Below, in pieces: positions 8,301 through 17,207 of a DNA stretch of 64,000 nt. The notes beneath the pieces were generated by a model. It was not told the origin of the DNA. It did no database searches and saw only the letters and a list, made by a program, of their open reading frames with translations. Every line of letters starts with the position of its first letter. Positions within the stretch are counted from its first letter, which is position 1. The DNA lies in assembly GCA_009780915.1 (NCBI GenBank), contig WQZD01000007.1, positions 45,872 to 109,871 of the forward strand, given 5' to 3'. A program made the translations under genes and the position numbers. The stretch comes from Propionibacteriaceae bacterium. Lineage in GTDB: Bacteria; Actinomycetota; Actinomycetes; Propionibacteriales; Propionibacteriaceae.

Positions 8301-9373
8301 GTCAACGCCGTCGGGGGGTCGAGAGACACGGCCTGAGGGGGCGGCCCGCCGTCCTCGAACAGCACGAGGGACTGCCCCAGCTGACTGGCCACGACCGTGA
8401 CCTGTCTCGACTCGCCGTCGGCGATCACGCAACCCGTCGTCCCCCCTGAGCTGACGATCGCCAGAGGAGGCACGACGCTCACCTGGATCGGAGTCGCCAA
8501 GGAGTATCGCCCGGTCAGGGAGTCGAGGACGCCCAAGGCTTGTGACGTGCGCACAGTCGGAGACGAAGCCAGGGCCGACAAAGACGCCGGATCGTCGATC
8601 ATGCCGTCGGCGTTCACTGTCAGCGTCGTCTGGTCGTCGATCGCGAGAATCCTGTCGCCGGGCGTCAGCTGGGAGGGTCGCGTGGGCACGTACGCCGCTG
8701 TGACGGGCGCGGAGAAGGTCGCGAGCGGCTGTCCGGGGCTGACGAGACCACCCACCAGAACATCGCACTGGGACACGACGGCGCCGCTCGATGGAAGCCA
8801 CGCGATCAACGACTGCGGGATCCCGTCACGGGGCACAGCCGACGACGGCGCTCCCAGCGCGATCGCCATGTCCCGCCATGCCGTGATCACCTCCTGGCTC
8901 AGGCCGGTGGACCCATTCCCGCTCAAAACTCCTAATCGGGCCAACTCTGCGGTGAACGCTGAGACATCCGCACCCGTGTCCCCCCTGGCCATGTCACGCC
9001 AGAGCGGAACCGATGTCGCGAGGTTCACCACGGGGACCCCGTCGATCGCGAAGGTGGACGATCCCGACACGACCTCGGCGCCCGCGTCGCACGTCGAGGA
9101 CGTGACCCGTCCCGTCACCGGACTGGCCAGAGTCTGCGCCGCGCCGAGCGTCACCGTGACAGACACCATACGACTGTCGTCGAAAGACTGGTTCGTGACC
9201 TGGAAACTGTCGCCACCCGAGGAGGGGTTGATGGACGCGGGGGCAGGGTCCCAGAACAACAGGCCGCCCGCGACTACTCCCACGGCGACGAGCACCACAG
9301 CCATGGAAGCGATCACGACACCAGGCATCCTCGATCGCCCCTGGCGTCCATGCTCGTTCTTCGTCGCTGTCAT
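8291..9373 (-). CDS. HlyD/MacA-like periplasmic adaptor with peptidoglycan-binding-like insert
   Basis: A 360-residue protein with one N-terminal transmembrane segment and a long extracytoplasmic part. Residues near 130-160 (DMARGDTGADVSAFTAELARLGVLSG) match the PG_binding_1-like helical insert common in actinobacterial adaptor proteins, and the flanking beta-rich parts resemble the lipoyl and barrel domains of membrane-fusion proteins. It is followed by an overlapping FtsX-like permease, the usual partner. Its role would be to link the permease with the cell envelope or to present the substrate. The stop TAG at 8291 lies inside the start of the permease gene. Confidence 0.72.
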   Translation of the reverse strand: MTATKNEHGRQGRSRMPGVVIASMAVVLVAVGVVAGGLLFWDPAPASINPSSGGDSFQVTNQSFDDSRMVSVTVTLGAAQTLASPVTGRVTSSTCDAGAEVVSGSSTFAIDGVPVVNLATSVPLWRDMARGDTGADVSAFTAELARLGVLSGNGSTGLSQEVITAWRDMAIALGAPSSAVPRDGIPQSLIAWLPSSGAVVSQCDVLVGGLVSPGQPLATFSAPVTAAYVPTRPSQLTPGDRILAIDDQTTLTVNADGMIDDPASLSALASSPTVRTSQALGVLDSLTGRYSLATPIQVSVVPPLAIVSSGGTTGCVIADGESRQVTVVASQLGQSLVLFEDGGPPPQAVSLDPPTALTCG

Positions 9374-9389
9374 AGGCCACCCGCCGTCC

Positions 9390-10055
9390 TCAGGGAATGC
9401 TCAAGGGGTTGTACCAACAGGGCATGAACAAGGGGCTGCTCGAAATATCCGAGAGCCCAGCCCCGCCATCCGAGAACTGCGCCTTCACATCCGCGCCGTC
9501 GAACCCGGCGGGTTCCAAACCCACGCGAACAAGACAGTCCGCGATCATCTGGTCCAGGTCTCCTTTGTTCGGATTCTGACGCATGTTGTAGTACAGGGAT
9601 GCCACGGGATACCAGCCCGTCCCATCTTCACAGGAGCCCTTCGCCGCGTCCACAGCCTGGTCTGAGACACTAGATGGCACAGTGATTCTCATCGTGCCAT
9701 AGTCGCCAAACTCGACATCCGTGATGCCCACATCCGCCAGACAGGATGTGAACGCCGCTTTCAACTCCGCCACATCCTCTGGAGTGAGCCCACCGTCACA
9801 GAGCATCTGCTTCACCACGTCACTGGTTGTCGTCGCATAGGCATGTTGCAGGTCGTCCTTCCACGGCCCTGAGAACTGTGGAACGCCGTCGGACATGACG
9901 CACAGGGAGGGGATGACACTGACATCCGGTGGAGCGGGAGGAGACGGCGAACACCCGGCGAAGAGCAATCCGACGCATACGATCATACTTGAGAGCAAGA
10001 TACGAAGAGGCCGCGCGTGAGGCGAGCAACAAATGCTAATCTCTGGCTCACACAT
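9390..10055 (-). CDS. Putative lipoprotein of unknown function
   Basis: A 221-residue protein with a hydrophobic signal ending in the lipobox LLFAGC, then a Pro/Ser-rich linker. The mature part holds several cysteines and repeated acidic helices with the pattern DCLVRVGLEPAGFD and SCLADVGITDVEFG, which look like two copies of one small domain. ATG 10055 overlaps the stop of the secreted-protein gene by eight bases. It would sit on the outer face of the membrane. Its position between a secreted protein and an export-type adaptor suggests immunity or delivery, but this is inferred from context alone. Confidence 0.65.
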   Translation of the reverse strand: MCEPEISICCSPHARPLRILLSSMIVCVGLLFAGCSPSPPAPPDVSVIPSLCVMSDGVPQFSGPWKDDLQHAYATTTSDVVKQMLCDGGLTPEDVAELKAAFTSCLADVGITDVEFGDYGTMRITVPSSVSDQAVDAAKGSCEDGTGWYPVASLYYNMRQNPNKGDLDQMIADCLVRVGLEPAGFDGADVKAQFSDGGAGLSDISSSPLFMPCWYNPLSIP

Positions 10056-10365
10056 CTGACTTAGTTGAGTACGTGTCAGTCAGTGATGTATACGAACTGA
10101 ACACCTTCATCGAATCTGCCGATACCGACGTTCCTCCGGCAACCCAGGCTCCATAGTAATGGCTAGTGGTCGCCATGAGATTGTCATAGGCAATGAGATG
10201 CGCCTGAACCATATAACATGTGCTGCTCGTGCTGCTATCTGTCGCGTAATGCGCTCCAAACGGGCCGCATGTCCCATATGCAGCAGAAGCAGAAGATGCA
10301 CCACCGATCAACATGCCAGAGAACACCATCACACCTGCTAGAACAACGACCAATTTTCGTCTCAT
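10048..10365 (-). CDS. Small Sec-secreted protein of unknown family, head of module B
   Basis: A 105-residue precursor starting MRRKLVVVLAG with a hydrophobic core and a signal peptidase site after SSASA. The mature product is about 78 residues, Tyr/Ser/Thr/Ala-rich, with two cysteines (GTCGPFG and SSTCYMV) that could form a disulphide. ATG 10365 has AAGGGA seven bases upstream, and a good promoter lies at 10471-10499. The general design (signal peptide, short mature domain, co-transcribed lipoprotein and exporter-like genes) recalls lactococcin-972-type loci, but the sequence lacks features I would need to assign it to that family. Confidence 0.68.
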   Translation of the reverse strand: MRRKLVVVLAGVMVFSGMLIGGASSASAAYGTCGPFGAHYATDSSTSSTCYMVQAHLIAYDNLMATTSHYYGAWVAGGTSVSADSMKVFSSYTSLTDTYSTKSDV

Positions 10366-10470
10366 CTCGATTTCCCTTCGATCCTTTTGAGCTACCCCCC
10401 CATCATCGATGATGAGCGGAACAAAGAAGCGCATTAGCCATCTTCTTGATGAGAGTAGTTTCTTTTCCTT

Positions 10471-10499
10471 AGGATATTTCCCCTCCGGAGCCGTGTCAA
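10471..10499 (-). promoter_or_regulatory. Sigma-70-like promoter of the module B secreted-protein operon
   Basis: Reading leftward, TTGACA (10494-10499) and TATCCT (10471-10476) are separated by 17 bases. Transcription would begin near 10465 and give a leader of about 100 bases before the ATG at 10365. Confidence 0.7.
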
Positions 10500-10540
10500 G
10501 ATATTGACAATACCCCCACTTCCCCACTCCAGTGGAACCA

Positions 10541-11485
10541 TCACGCCAAAGGGTCGTACAGGTCCAGGGCCTGACGCGCCAGGCCCTGGGCGATGGTCCA
10601 GCACGTGTCGGGGGCCACGGCCATCACGTCTGGGCCCAGGGTCAGCAGGAGGCGTACGAGCCAGGCCGGGTCCACGATCCGCAGGGTGACGCGCGTGGCG
10701 CCGTCGGGCAGGCGCTCCACGCCGGTGACGGGATAGTACTCAGCAATCCAGGCGGCACGATCGGCCACGACCACCTGCACCTCGTGGCCCTCGGCGAGGC
10801 TCTTCCGCCAGGAGTCGTCGCCCGGGCGTCCCTCGTGGCACCGAGCCGCCTCCCCCGTCGGGCGGGCGTCGGCGATCCTGTCCAGGCGGTAGGTGCGCCA
10901 AGCGAGCGAGGACACGTCGTACGCCGTCAGGTACCCCGCCCCGTCACGTACGGCTATCTCCGCCGGGTCGACGACCGGGTGGGTCGTCTTGCCCCGCGCC
11001 AGGCCGTCGTAGGTCAACTCGACCTGCTGCGCGGCTCGGATCGCATGGGACAACACGGCGCGTACACGCTCGTCCCCCGTGGCCAGGCGCACGTCCACGG
11101 CCTGGGGCATGTGGCGACCGATCTTCGCCGTCAACGAGTCGATGGCCGCCACAGTCTCCTCGTCGGCCACCGCCCGCACGGCCATCAGCGCGACCTGGAG
11201 GCTGGCCGCCTCCGCGCCGGACAGCCTCACGGGCCGGCCCAACGGCGTGGGGTTGTTCAAGTACAGCGACTTCTCATCGTCCATGACGTCCAGGTCGACG
11301 TCGATCAACTCACCGGGGAATCCGCCGGGAAGACCGCAGTAGATGGCCACCCGCACGTCGTCGACGACCTCCGCCTCGCTGACGCCGAAGACGGCGGCGA
11401 CGTCCTTGACGCTGACGCCTGGATGCGCCTGGATGTACGGGATCTCTGACAGCATCCGCGCCACTTGTTCGATCGAGCGGCTCAT
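10541..11485 (-). CDS. pafC: WYL-domain transcriptional regulator PafC
   Basis: A 314-residue regulator: N-terminal winged helix (SVKDVAAVFGVSEAEVVDDV), a central WYL domain (VELTYDGLARGKTTHPVVDP) and the C-terminal WCX extension. With PafB it forms the heterodimeric activator of the LexA-independent DNA-damage response in mycobacteria. The start overlaps the pafB stop by four bases (ATGA), the usual pafBC arrangement. Downstream the expected tatA-tatC genes are absent and an accessory island begins. Confidence 0.9.
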   Translation of the reverse strand: MSRSIEQVARMLSEIPYIQAHPGVSVKDVAAVFGVSEAEVVDDVRVAIYCGLPGGFPGELIDVDLDVMDDEKSLYLNNPTPLGRPVRLSGAEAASLQVALMAVRAVADEETVAAIDSLTAKIGRHMPQAVDVRLATGDERVRAVLSHAIRAAQQVELTYDGLARGKTTHPVVDPAEIAVRDGAGYLTAYDVSSLAWRTYRLDRIADARPTGEAARCHEGRPGDDSWRKSLAEGHEVQVVVADRAAWIAEYYPVTGVERLPDGATRVTLRIVDPAWLVRLLLTLGPDVMAVAPDTCWTIAQGLARQALDLYDPLA

Positions 11486-12432
11486 CGGCCCACCTCGACC
11501 ATGGCCCGCAGGTGCGCGATCACCTGGTCGCGGATGTCGCCTGGGCTGACCACGACGGCGTCGGGCCCGGCCGCGCAGATGGCGGACACGATCTCGTCGG
11601 GGCGTTGGTACGCCACGTCGAACAGCTCGAACCCGTCCGGGGCGTCACCGTCCACGGGCGTCCCTCGGCGACGCAGACTCCCGGCGGCCGCGTCGCGGAT
11701 GGCCACCCGCACACTCCCGGTCGACAGATCGGGCTCCAGGGCCGACGCCAACTCGGCGATCTGCTCCGCGGGCGGCAGGTCGTACGCCCCGGGGGACCCG
11801 ACCCGGACGGGCTGGTCCTCGATCCGGGAGAGTCGGAACACTCGTGGACTGTCGACGGTCTCGTCCAACCCGAGGACGTACCACGCCCCCGAGCGCGAGA
11901 TCATCTTCCAGGGCTGGACCTCGCGACGACGTCCGTGGTACGTGAACCGCACGACGCTGCGGGCGAGCAGGGCGTCCCACACCACGCCGAACCCGGCCTC
12001 CCGCGCGGCCAATCGTGGGGCCAAGAACGAGAAGCCCGAACCGGAGATCTCCGCCCCCGAGGCGCGCAGTTTCGCGGTCGCTCTGCTCACCTCGTCGGCG
12101 AGGACGGACTCGTCCCACACGGAGGACGCCAACCCGATCAGGGTCGACTCGGCGGCGGTGAGCTGGATCTCGGGCAGATAGAAGTCGTCGGCGAGGATGC
12201 GGTACCCGTCCTTGTCGTCGGTGTACGGGTCGACCGGGCCGGTGAGGATCTCGACGCCGAGCGTGCGAAGCTCCTCCTTGTCACGCTCGAACATCCGCGC
12301 GAAGGAGGCCTCGGAGGTCGCGTCGGAGTAGCCCGCCACCAGGTCGCGAATCTCCTCGCGCGACAAGTACCGGGTGGCCACCAACAAGGCGATCACCAGG
12401 TTGATCATGCGCTCTGTGTTCCGTTTTGCCAT
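11482..12432 (-). CDS. pafB: WYL-domain transcriptional regulator PafB
   Basis: A 316-residue paralogue of PafC: an N-terminal helix-turn-helix (YLSREEIRDLVAGY), a WYL domain (VVRFTYHGRRREVQPWKM and following) and a WCX-type C-terminus. It starts at ATG 12432 and diverges from gluQRS. PafBC activates DNA repair genes in response to damage and may sense nucleic acid through the WYL domains. The proteasome-accessory gene pafA is not in the window. Confidence 0.9.
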   Translation of the reverse strand: MAKRNTERMINLVIALLVATRYLSREEIRDLVAGYSDATSEASFARMFERDKEELRTLGVEILTGPVDPYTDDKDGYRILADDFYLPEIQLTAAESTLIGLASSVWDESVLADEVSRATAKLRASGAEISGSGFSFLAPRLAAREAGFGVVWDALLARSVVRFTYHGRRREVQPWKMISRSGAWYVLGLDETVDSPRVFRLSRIEDQPVRVGSPGAYDLPPAEQIAELASALEPDLSTGSVRVAIRDAAAGSLRRRGTPVDGDAPDGFELFDVAYQRPDEIVSAICAAGPDAVVVSPGDIRDQVIAHLRAMVEVGR

Positions 12433-12543
12433 GGGTCCTCGGGGTTGGGTACGGTGGTGTCACGCGGCCCGCGCCGCCTCGGCGCTCGCCATCAGGACTA
12501 GTAAACCACCTCCACCGCCCACCAGAGGGGACCACACTCCCAC

Positions 12544-13455
12544 ATGTTCGGACGTTTCGCCCCCACACCCAGCTCCGAGTTCCACATCGGCAACCTGCGC
12601 ACGGCCATGGTGGCGTGGCTGGCCGCCCGGTCCACGGGTCGGGGGTTCCTGGTCCGGGTGGAGGACCTCGACCTGCCACGCCTGTCCGACGCGCAGCGGA
12701 TCACAGAAGGCCAGCTGACGGATCTCGCTCGCATCGGGATGACCTGGGATGGGCCGGTCGTCCATCAGCGGGACCGCCAGGATGTGTACGAGCAGGCGCT
12801 GGCCCGGCTGGGCGACCGGGTGTACGAGTGCTTCTGCTCACGCAAGGACGTGGCTGAGGCGACCCGCGCCCCCCACGGGACGACCCCGGTGTATCCGGGG
12901 ACCTGCCGGGGTCTCAGCTCGGCGGAGAAGGATCGCTTGCGGGCGGTGCGCCCGCCGTGCTTGCGCGTCGACGCCCAGGCGGCCCACCAATCGGTCACCG
13001 ATCTGCTGAGCGGACCGCACACGGGTGTCGTCGACGACTTCGTGGTGCGCCGCGCGGACGGCGTCTTCGCGTACAACTTCGCCGTCGTGGTGGACGATTG
13101 TGCCCAGGGGGTCGACCAGGTGGTCCGGGGCGACGACCTGCTGGACTCCTCGCCGCGCCAAGCGTGGCTGGCCACGCTCCTGGGATTCACGCCGCCGACC
13201 TACCTGCACGTCCCCTTGGTCCACTCCCCCGACGGATCACGGCTGGCCAAGCGCGACCACGCCCTGTCCTTGAGCCGGTTGCGCGCCGCCGGGATCAGCA
13301 CCGCCCAGGTGCTCTCACACCTGGCGGCGTCCTTGAACCTGGCCGAGGAGGGCGACCAGGTTGCCCTGGCTGATCTGGTGGACAGGTTCGATCCGGCCCT
13401 GCTTCCGCGGGACCCGTGGTTGGTGGACCCGATGGAGTGGGCCGACGCCGCCTGA
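12544..13455 (+). CDS. gluQRS: Glutamyl-Q tRNA(Asp) synthetase
   Basis: A 303-residue truncated glutamyl-tRNA synthetase paralogue lacking the anticodon-binding domain. It has the HIGH-type motif FHIGNLRTA near residue 14, the Cys-x-Cys plus Tyr-x-x-x-Cys zinc motif (ECFCSRKD and YPGTC) specific for GluQ-RS, and the KMSKS-equivalent RLAKRD. The enzyme charges glutamate onto the queuosine base of tRNA-Asp. It is transcribed away from pafB and ends before a bidirectional hairpin. Confidence 0.93.
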   Translation: MFGRFAPTPSSEFHIGNLRTAMVAWLAARSTGRGFLVRVEDLDLPRLSDAQRITEGQLTDLARIGMTWDGPVVHQRDRQDVYEQALARLGDRVYECFCSRKDVAEATRAPHGTTPVYPGTCRGLSSAEKDRLRAVRPPCLRVDAQAAHQSVTDLLSGPHTGVVDDFVVRRADGVFAYNFAVVVDDCAQGVDQVVRGDDLLDSSPRQAWLATLLGFTPPTYLHVPLVHSPDGSRLAKRDHALSLSRLRAAGISTAQVLSHLAASLNLAEEGDQVALADLVDRFDPALLPRDPWLVDPMEWADAA

Positions 13456-13471
13456 CCACCCCCACGAATGC

Positions 13472-13512
13472 CGATGGGCGCCCCCGGCGGTGAAGCCGTG
13501 GAGCGCCCATCG
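13472..13512. terminator. Bidirectional terminator hairpin
   Basis: CGATGGGCGC at 13472-13481 pairs with GCGCCCATCG at 13503-13512. It sits between the converging ends of gluQRS and the FKBP lipoprotein gene, so it can end both transcripts. Confidence 0.75.
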
Positions 13513-13532
13513 ACGATGAGAGGGTGGGTGGC

Positions 13533-14591
13533 TCAGCTGCCCGAGCTGTAGGAGTACAGGACGTCGATCACGTAGACCATCGTCGACCCCGACGGGATGC
13601 CCAGCTTGGGATAACCCTGCGGGTAGGACAAGGCGGGGGGGACGACGAGCAGGAGGCGAGACCCCAGGGGCTGGCCGACAAGGGCCTGCTGCCACCCGGG
13701 GAGGGTGGACGACAGGGCGCCCGTGAGCGGCGAGAATCCGTAGGTCTGGCGGATCATGGTGCCGGAGCTCCAGACGTACTCCGCGTAGTTGACGACGACG
13801 ACGTCGCCCGCTTGGACGGCGACCGACGCGTCGGGGCCGGTGATCAGGGGCTGGACGACCAAGTTCGTGGGCGCCGTCCCCGACGGGATGGTGACCGTGG
13901 GGGCGCTGAGGTCGCCGGAGACCGTGGGCAGGGTCGCGTCCGTGACGGTCTGGTCGGTTCCGGTGGGCTCGTCGTACGAGGTGCGAAGGATGTCGACCAC
14001 GAAGACCAGTGTGTCGCCGATCTGGATGTTGGCGTCGGTCTGGCCGCCTTGGGCGTCGTACCCGTCCGCGCCGGGGATGGCGATGATCAGGCGCGTGCCG
14101 ACCTTCTGACCGGCCAGGCCCTTCTGGAACCCGGGGATCACGCCCTGGAGCGGGAAGTTCGCCGGAGTGCCCGAGGAGTAGGACTCGTCGAAGACGTCGC
14201 CGGTGCGCGCGTTCTCACCGTAGTAATTGACCTGGACCCATCCGTCGGACGGCACGGTCGCGCCCGTTCCGGTGATCATGACCAGAGTCTGCGTGGAGGA
14301 GATCGTCCATGGCCAGGGCACGGTCAGATCCGGGGAGTCCCCGATGCCGCCCGTGGCGGACACGCCGTCCATGGTCGAGGAGGGCGGGGGGTTGGTGATG
14401 TCCGGGGCGCTGGGCAGATCGGTCGCCGAATCGGTGGGCGTGGCCGTCGACTCGATCGTCGACCCATCGGTCGCCGTGGGCGACGCGGAGGGACTGGTCG
14501 AGTCCGAGGGGCTCGAACACGAAGCCATGGTCGCGGTCATTCCCACGACCAGGAGGGAACCAAGAATCCAGCTCAGCCGCTTTCGCGTCAT
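13533..14591 (-). CDS. FKBP-type peptidyl-prolyl isomerase lipoprotein with two FKBP domains
   Basis: A 352-residue lipoprotein: basic N-terminus MTRKRLSW, hydrophobic stretch, lipobox ATMASC, a Ser/Thr/Pro linker, then a first FKBP domain (VQVNYYGENARTGDVFDESY, IPGFQKGLAGQKVGTRLII) and a second, more diverged one (VVVNYAEYVWSSG, LPGWQQALVGQPLGSRLLL). ATG 14591 has AGGTGG upstream; an earlier ATG at 14639 would put extra residues before the signal. It should assist folding of secreted proteins on the outer face of the membrane. Confidence 0.9.
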   Translation of the reverse strand: MTRKRLSWILGSLLVVGMTATMASCSSPSDSTSPSASPTATDGSTIESTATPTDSATDLPSAPDITNPPPSSTMDGVSATGGIGDSPDLTVPWPWTISSTQTLVMITGTGATVPSDGWVQVNYYGENARTGDVFDESYSSGTPANFPLQGVIPGFQKGLAGQKVGTRLIIAIPGADGYDAQGGQTDANIQIGDTLVFVVDILRTSYDEPTGTDQTVTDATLPTVSGDLSAPTVTIPSGTAPTNLVVQPLITGPDASVAVQAGDVVVVNYAEYVWSSGTMIRQTYGFSPLTGALSSTLPGWQQALVGQPLGSRLLLVVPPALSYPQGYPKLGIPSGSTMVYVIDVLYSYSSGS

Positions 14592-14700
14592 GACACCACC
14601 TGACTTTCCTGACAGCCCGCAATGGGCGCACTTCGTCACAGTCTACAAGGAGGGCCGACTAGAAAGGAAAAACGAGACGACTCGTGGTCGTTTTGATCCC

Positions 14701-15468
14701 CTACAACCCGGCCTTGTCGTACAAGGCCCCGATCTCGAAGGTGGTCAACTCCCGGGTCTGGCCGGTGGGCAGATTCCCCAGACGGATCGGTCCGACCCGC
14801 AGACGGGCCAGCCTCTGGACGGGGTACCCGCAGGCTTCCAGCATCCGGCGGACCACGCGGTTGCGCCCGGAGTGCAAGGTGATCTCCACCAGGGTCTTCG
14901 CCCCGGTGCGGCTGACGAGTTTGACCTTGTCAGGCTTGATGAAACCATCGTCGAGGGTGACGCCCTTGGTCAGCCTCTTCAGGTCGGCGTTGTCCATCGA
15001 CCCTTCGACCTCGGCCATGTACACCTTGTCGATCTCGAACGAGGGGTGGCTGAGGCGCTGGGCGAAGTCCCCGTCGTTGGTCAGGATGATCAGCCCCTCG
15101 GTCTCGAAGTCCAACCGTCCCACATGGAACAGCCGTCCCGCCTTGCGGGGCATGTAGTCCTTCAGCGTGGGACGCCCCTCGGGGTCGTCGAGGCTGGACA
15201 CCACTCCGCGCGGCTTGTTGAGGGCCAGGTAGACATGGTGGCGTTGCGGGGGGATGCGCGACCCGTCGACTCGCACCACGTCCGAGGTCGGATCGACACG
15301 GGTGCCCAACTCGGTCACGAGCTGTCCGTTCACCTCGACACGTCCCGAGGCGATCATCTCCTCGGCCACCCGACGGGACGCCAGTCCGGCTGCGGCGATG
15401 ACCTTCTGGAGGCGTACGCCCTGCTCGTCTGCAGGTGCGTCGCCTGGCGTGGGATTGTCAGTTCTCAT
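14701..15468 (-). CDS. rluB: Ribosomal large-subunit pseudouridine synthase, RluB/RsuA family
   Basis: A 255-residue enzyme: N-terminal S4 RNA-binding domain (VRLQKVIAAAGLASRRVAEE) and a catalytic domain with the family motif GRLDFETEGLIILTNDG carrying the catalytic Asp. I chose ATG 15468 because AAGGA precedes it; ATG 15486 lies further into scpB. The gene overlaps the scpB end. The scpA-scpB-rluB order is widespread in Gram-positive bacteria. Confidence 0.93.
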   Translation of the reverse strand: MRTDNPTPGDAPADEQGVRLQKVIAAAGLASRRVAEEMIASGRVEVNGQLVTELGTRVDPTSDVVRVDGSRIPPQRHHVYLALNKPRGVVSSLDDPEGRPTLKDYMPRKAGRLFHVGRLDFETEGLIILTNDGDFAQRLSHPSFEIDKVYMAEVEGSMDNADLKRLTKGVTLDDGFIKPDKVKLVSRTGAKTLVEITLHSGRNRVVRRMLEACGYPVQRLARLRVGPIRLGNLPTGQTRELTTFEIGALYDKAGL

Positions 15469-16087
15469 CGGTTGGTCCTTCTGCATCGTCGGTGGTCGCG
15501 GCGAGGTCGGGTGTCGCCTCAGGATCGGGGGTGGCCCGTCTCTTCAACTCCTCGTCCAAGACCGAGGCGTCCGGCAAATGGGGCGCCAGGGGTGGGAGGT
15601 CGGTCAGGCTGGTCAGACCCATCCTCTCTAAGAAGTATGCCGTGGTGCCCAACAGCCCCGCCCCGCTGGACTCCTCCTTGTCCACTTCGGCGACAAGGTT
15701 GCGGGCGACGAGGGTACGCACGACCCCGTCCACGTTGACCCCTCTCACCGAGGAGATGCGTGACCGGGAGATGGGCTGGAGGTACGCGATGACCGCCAGC
15801 GTCTCCAAGCTGGCCTGCGACAGCTTGCCCTGTTGCCCTTCCAGGACGGACCGGGCGATGGTGTCGGCGTGCTCGGGGCGGGTGTAGTACCTCCACCCCT
15901 GGCCCACCTGACGCAACTCGAACCCTCTGCCGGTCTCGTCGTAATGGGCTGCGAGGCGGCGCAAGGCCGTCAGAGTCTCCTCGACGGGCGCCTGGAGGGT
16001 CTGGGCGAGGTCGACCTCGCTGACGGGCTCGGTCGCCAGGATCAACAGCGCCTCGATCTCGGCGTCGATCCAGGGGGCGTCGCTCAT
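15458..16087 (-). CDS. scpB: Segregation and condensation protein B
   Basis: A 209-residue partner of ScpA and SMC in chromosome condensation. Two winged-helix domains are visible: EIEALLILATEPVSEVDLAQ and LSQASLETLAVIAYLQPISRSRI, followed by VRTLVARNLVAEV. The start overlaps the scpA stop by four bases (ATGA). Confidence 0.95.
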   Translation of the reverse strand: MSDAPWIDAEIEALLILATEPVSEVDLAQTLQAPVEETLTALRRLAAHYDETGRGFELRQVGQGWRYYTRPEHADTIARSVLEGQQGKLSQASLETLAVIAYLQPISRSRISSVRGVNVDGVVRTLVARNLVAEVDKEESSGAGLLGTTAYFLERMGLTSLTDLPPLAPHLPDASVLDEELKRRATPDPEATPDLAATTDDAEGPTDEN

Positions 16088-16905
16088 GGGGTCTCCTCGT
16101 CCAACTCGGTTTTATCGTACTCGTCTGATATGTCGACTTCCTCGACGGCGGCCCCCACCCAGCGGATCACCAACTCGGAGAGGGGGTCCAACTGCTCGAA
16201 GACGACCAGGTCGGCCCGGAAGAGCTCCAGGATGGCGAGGAAGCGCGCCACCGTCACCAAGGTGGACTCAGCGTCGGCCACCAGGGCTCGGAAGCTTGTC
16301 GCGGCCGTGTGTTGGAGCCGGTCGGCGACCAGGTTGGCCTGCTCGGCCACCGACACCTGCGGCGCGTAGATGTGCTCGACGAAGACCTCGTCCTGAGCGG
16401 CCGGAGTCATGGCCGTCAACGCCAACTGGGCGAACTGGTCGGGCGTGATGGTGATGGTCACCTCGGGCAGCAAGACGGCGAACTGCTCCTCCAACCCGCC
16501 CGGACGGGGGACGCGCCGGGCCTCCGACTCGAGCACGGACTGGATCCACGCGGCCACCTGGCGGAAGGCCCTGTACTGCAGGAGGCGGGCGAACAGCAGG
16601 TCGCGGGCCTCCAGGATGCTCAGGTCCTCTTCGTCGTCGACCTGGCCGTCCGGGAGCAGGCGGGCCGTCTTCAGATCCAGCAGGGTCGCCGCCACGACGA
16701 GGAAACTGCTGGCCTGGTCGAGGTCCCACTGGGGGCCCTGCTGCTTGATATGGAAGATGAACTCGTCCGTGACTTGGGACAACGCGATCTCGGTGATGTC
16801 GAGCTTGTGCTTGGAGATCAGCGAGAGCAGCAAGTCGAAGGGGCCCTCGAAATTATCCAGGGTCACCGAGAAGCCCGGGGTCCCCGAGCCCGGTTGTTCG
16901 GTCAC
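16084..16905 (-). CDS. scpA: Segregation and condensation protein A
   Basis: A 273-residue kleisin that bridges SMC heads. It starts at GTG 16905, which overlaps the stop of the upstream gene (TTGTGACC), and shows the typical N-terminal FEGPFDLLLSLISKHKLDI and the ScpB-contact region; an acidic tail ends DKTELDEETP. Confidence 0.95.
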   Translation of the reverse strand: MTEQPGSGTPGFSVTLDNFEGPFDLLLSLISKHKLDITEIALSQVTDEFIFHIKQQGPQWDLDQASSFLVVAATLLDLKTARLLPDGQVDDEEDLSILEARDLLFARLLQYRAFRQVAAWIQSVLESEARRVPRPGGLEEQFAVLLPEVTITITPDQFAQLALTAMTPAAQDEVFVEHIYAPQVSVAEQANLVADRLQHTAATSFRALVADAESTLVTVARFLAILELFRADLVVFEQLDPLSELVIRWVGAAVEEVDISDEYDKTELDEETP

Positions 16906-17207
16906 AAGGCGCCCAATCGGGCCACGAGGTCGGCCCCGGCGCCCTTGGCCTCCAGGTCGGCCAGCCCCACGGCGATGGCGGCTCTCACGAGTCGCCCGCG
17001 GTCCACGGTAATCCCCGCTTTCCGCAACGCGAGACGGGCGTCTTCCAGCCCGATGAGCTCGTCGGAGGAGACGTACACGGTGATCTTCTCGTCGTGGCGC
17101 ACGCGGCCTGACGCCGTCCCCTCGTGGGACTCCAGGGGTTTGGCCCCTGTGGAGCGGAAGAGCTCTTCGGCGCCGGGCAGGTTGGCTCGACTCACGCGGC
17201 TGGGCAT
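16902..17207 (-). CDS. Conserved hypothetical protein between parA and scpA
   Basis: A 101-residue cytosolic protein. The C-terminal part (KITVYVSSDELIGLEDARLALRKAGITVDRGRLVRAAIAVGLADLEA) looks like a ribbon-helix-helix-type DNA-binding unit, with a basic variable N-terminus. It overlaps parA by 16 bases and scpA by four, so it is locked into the parA-scpA-scpB-rluB operon. Similar small genes occur at this place in other actinobacteria; the role is unknown, though a DNA-binding partner of the adjacent ParA-like ATPase is reasonable. Confidence 0.8.
   Translation of the reverse strand: MPSRVSRANLPGAEELFRSTGAKPLESHEGTASGRVRHDEKITVYVSSDELIGLEDARLALRKAGITVDRGRLVRAAIAVGLADLEAKGAGADLVARLGAL

Noticed and set aside
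10048..10365. Assignment of the module B peptide to the lactococcin 972 family
   Set aside because: The context is similar but the mature sequence lacks the conserved features of that family and the ATPase is missing.
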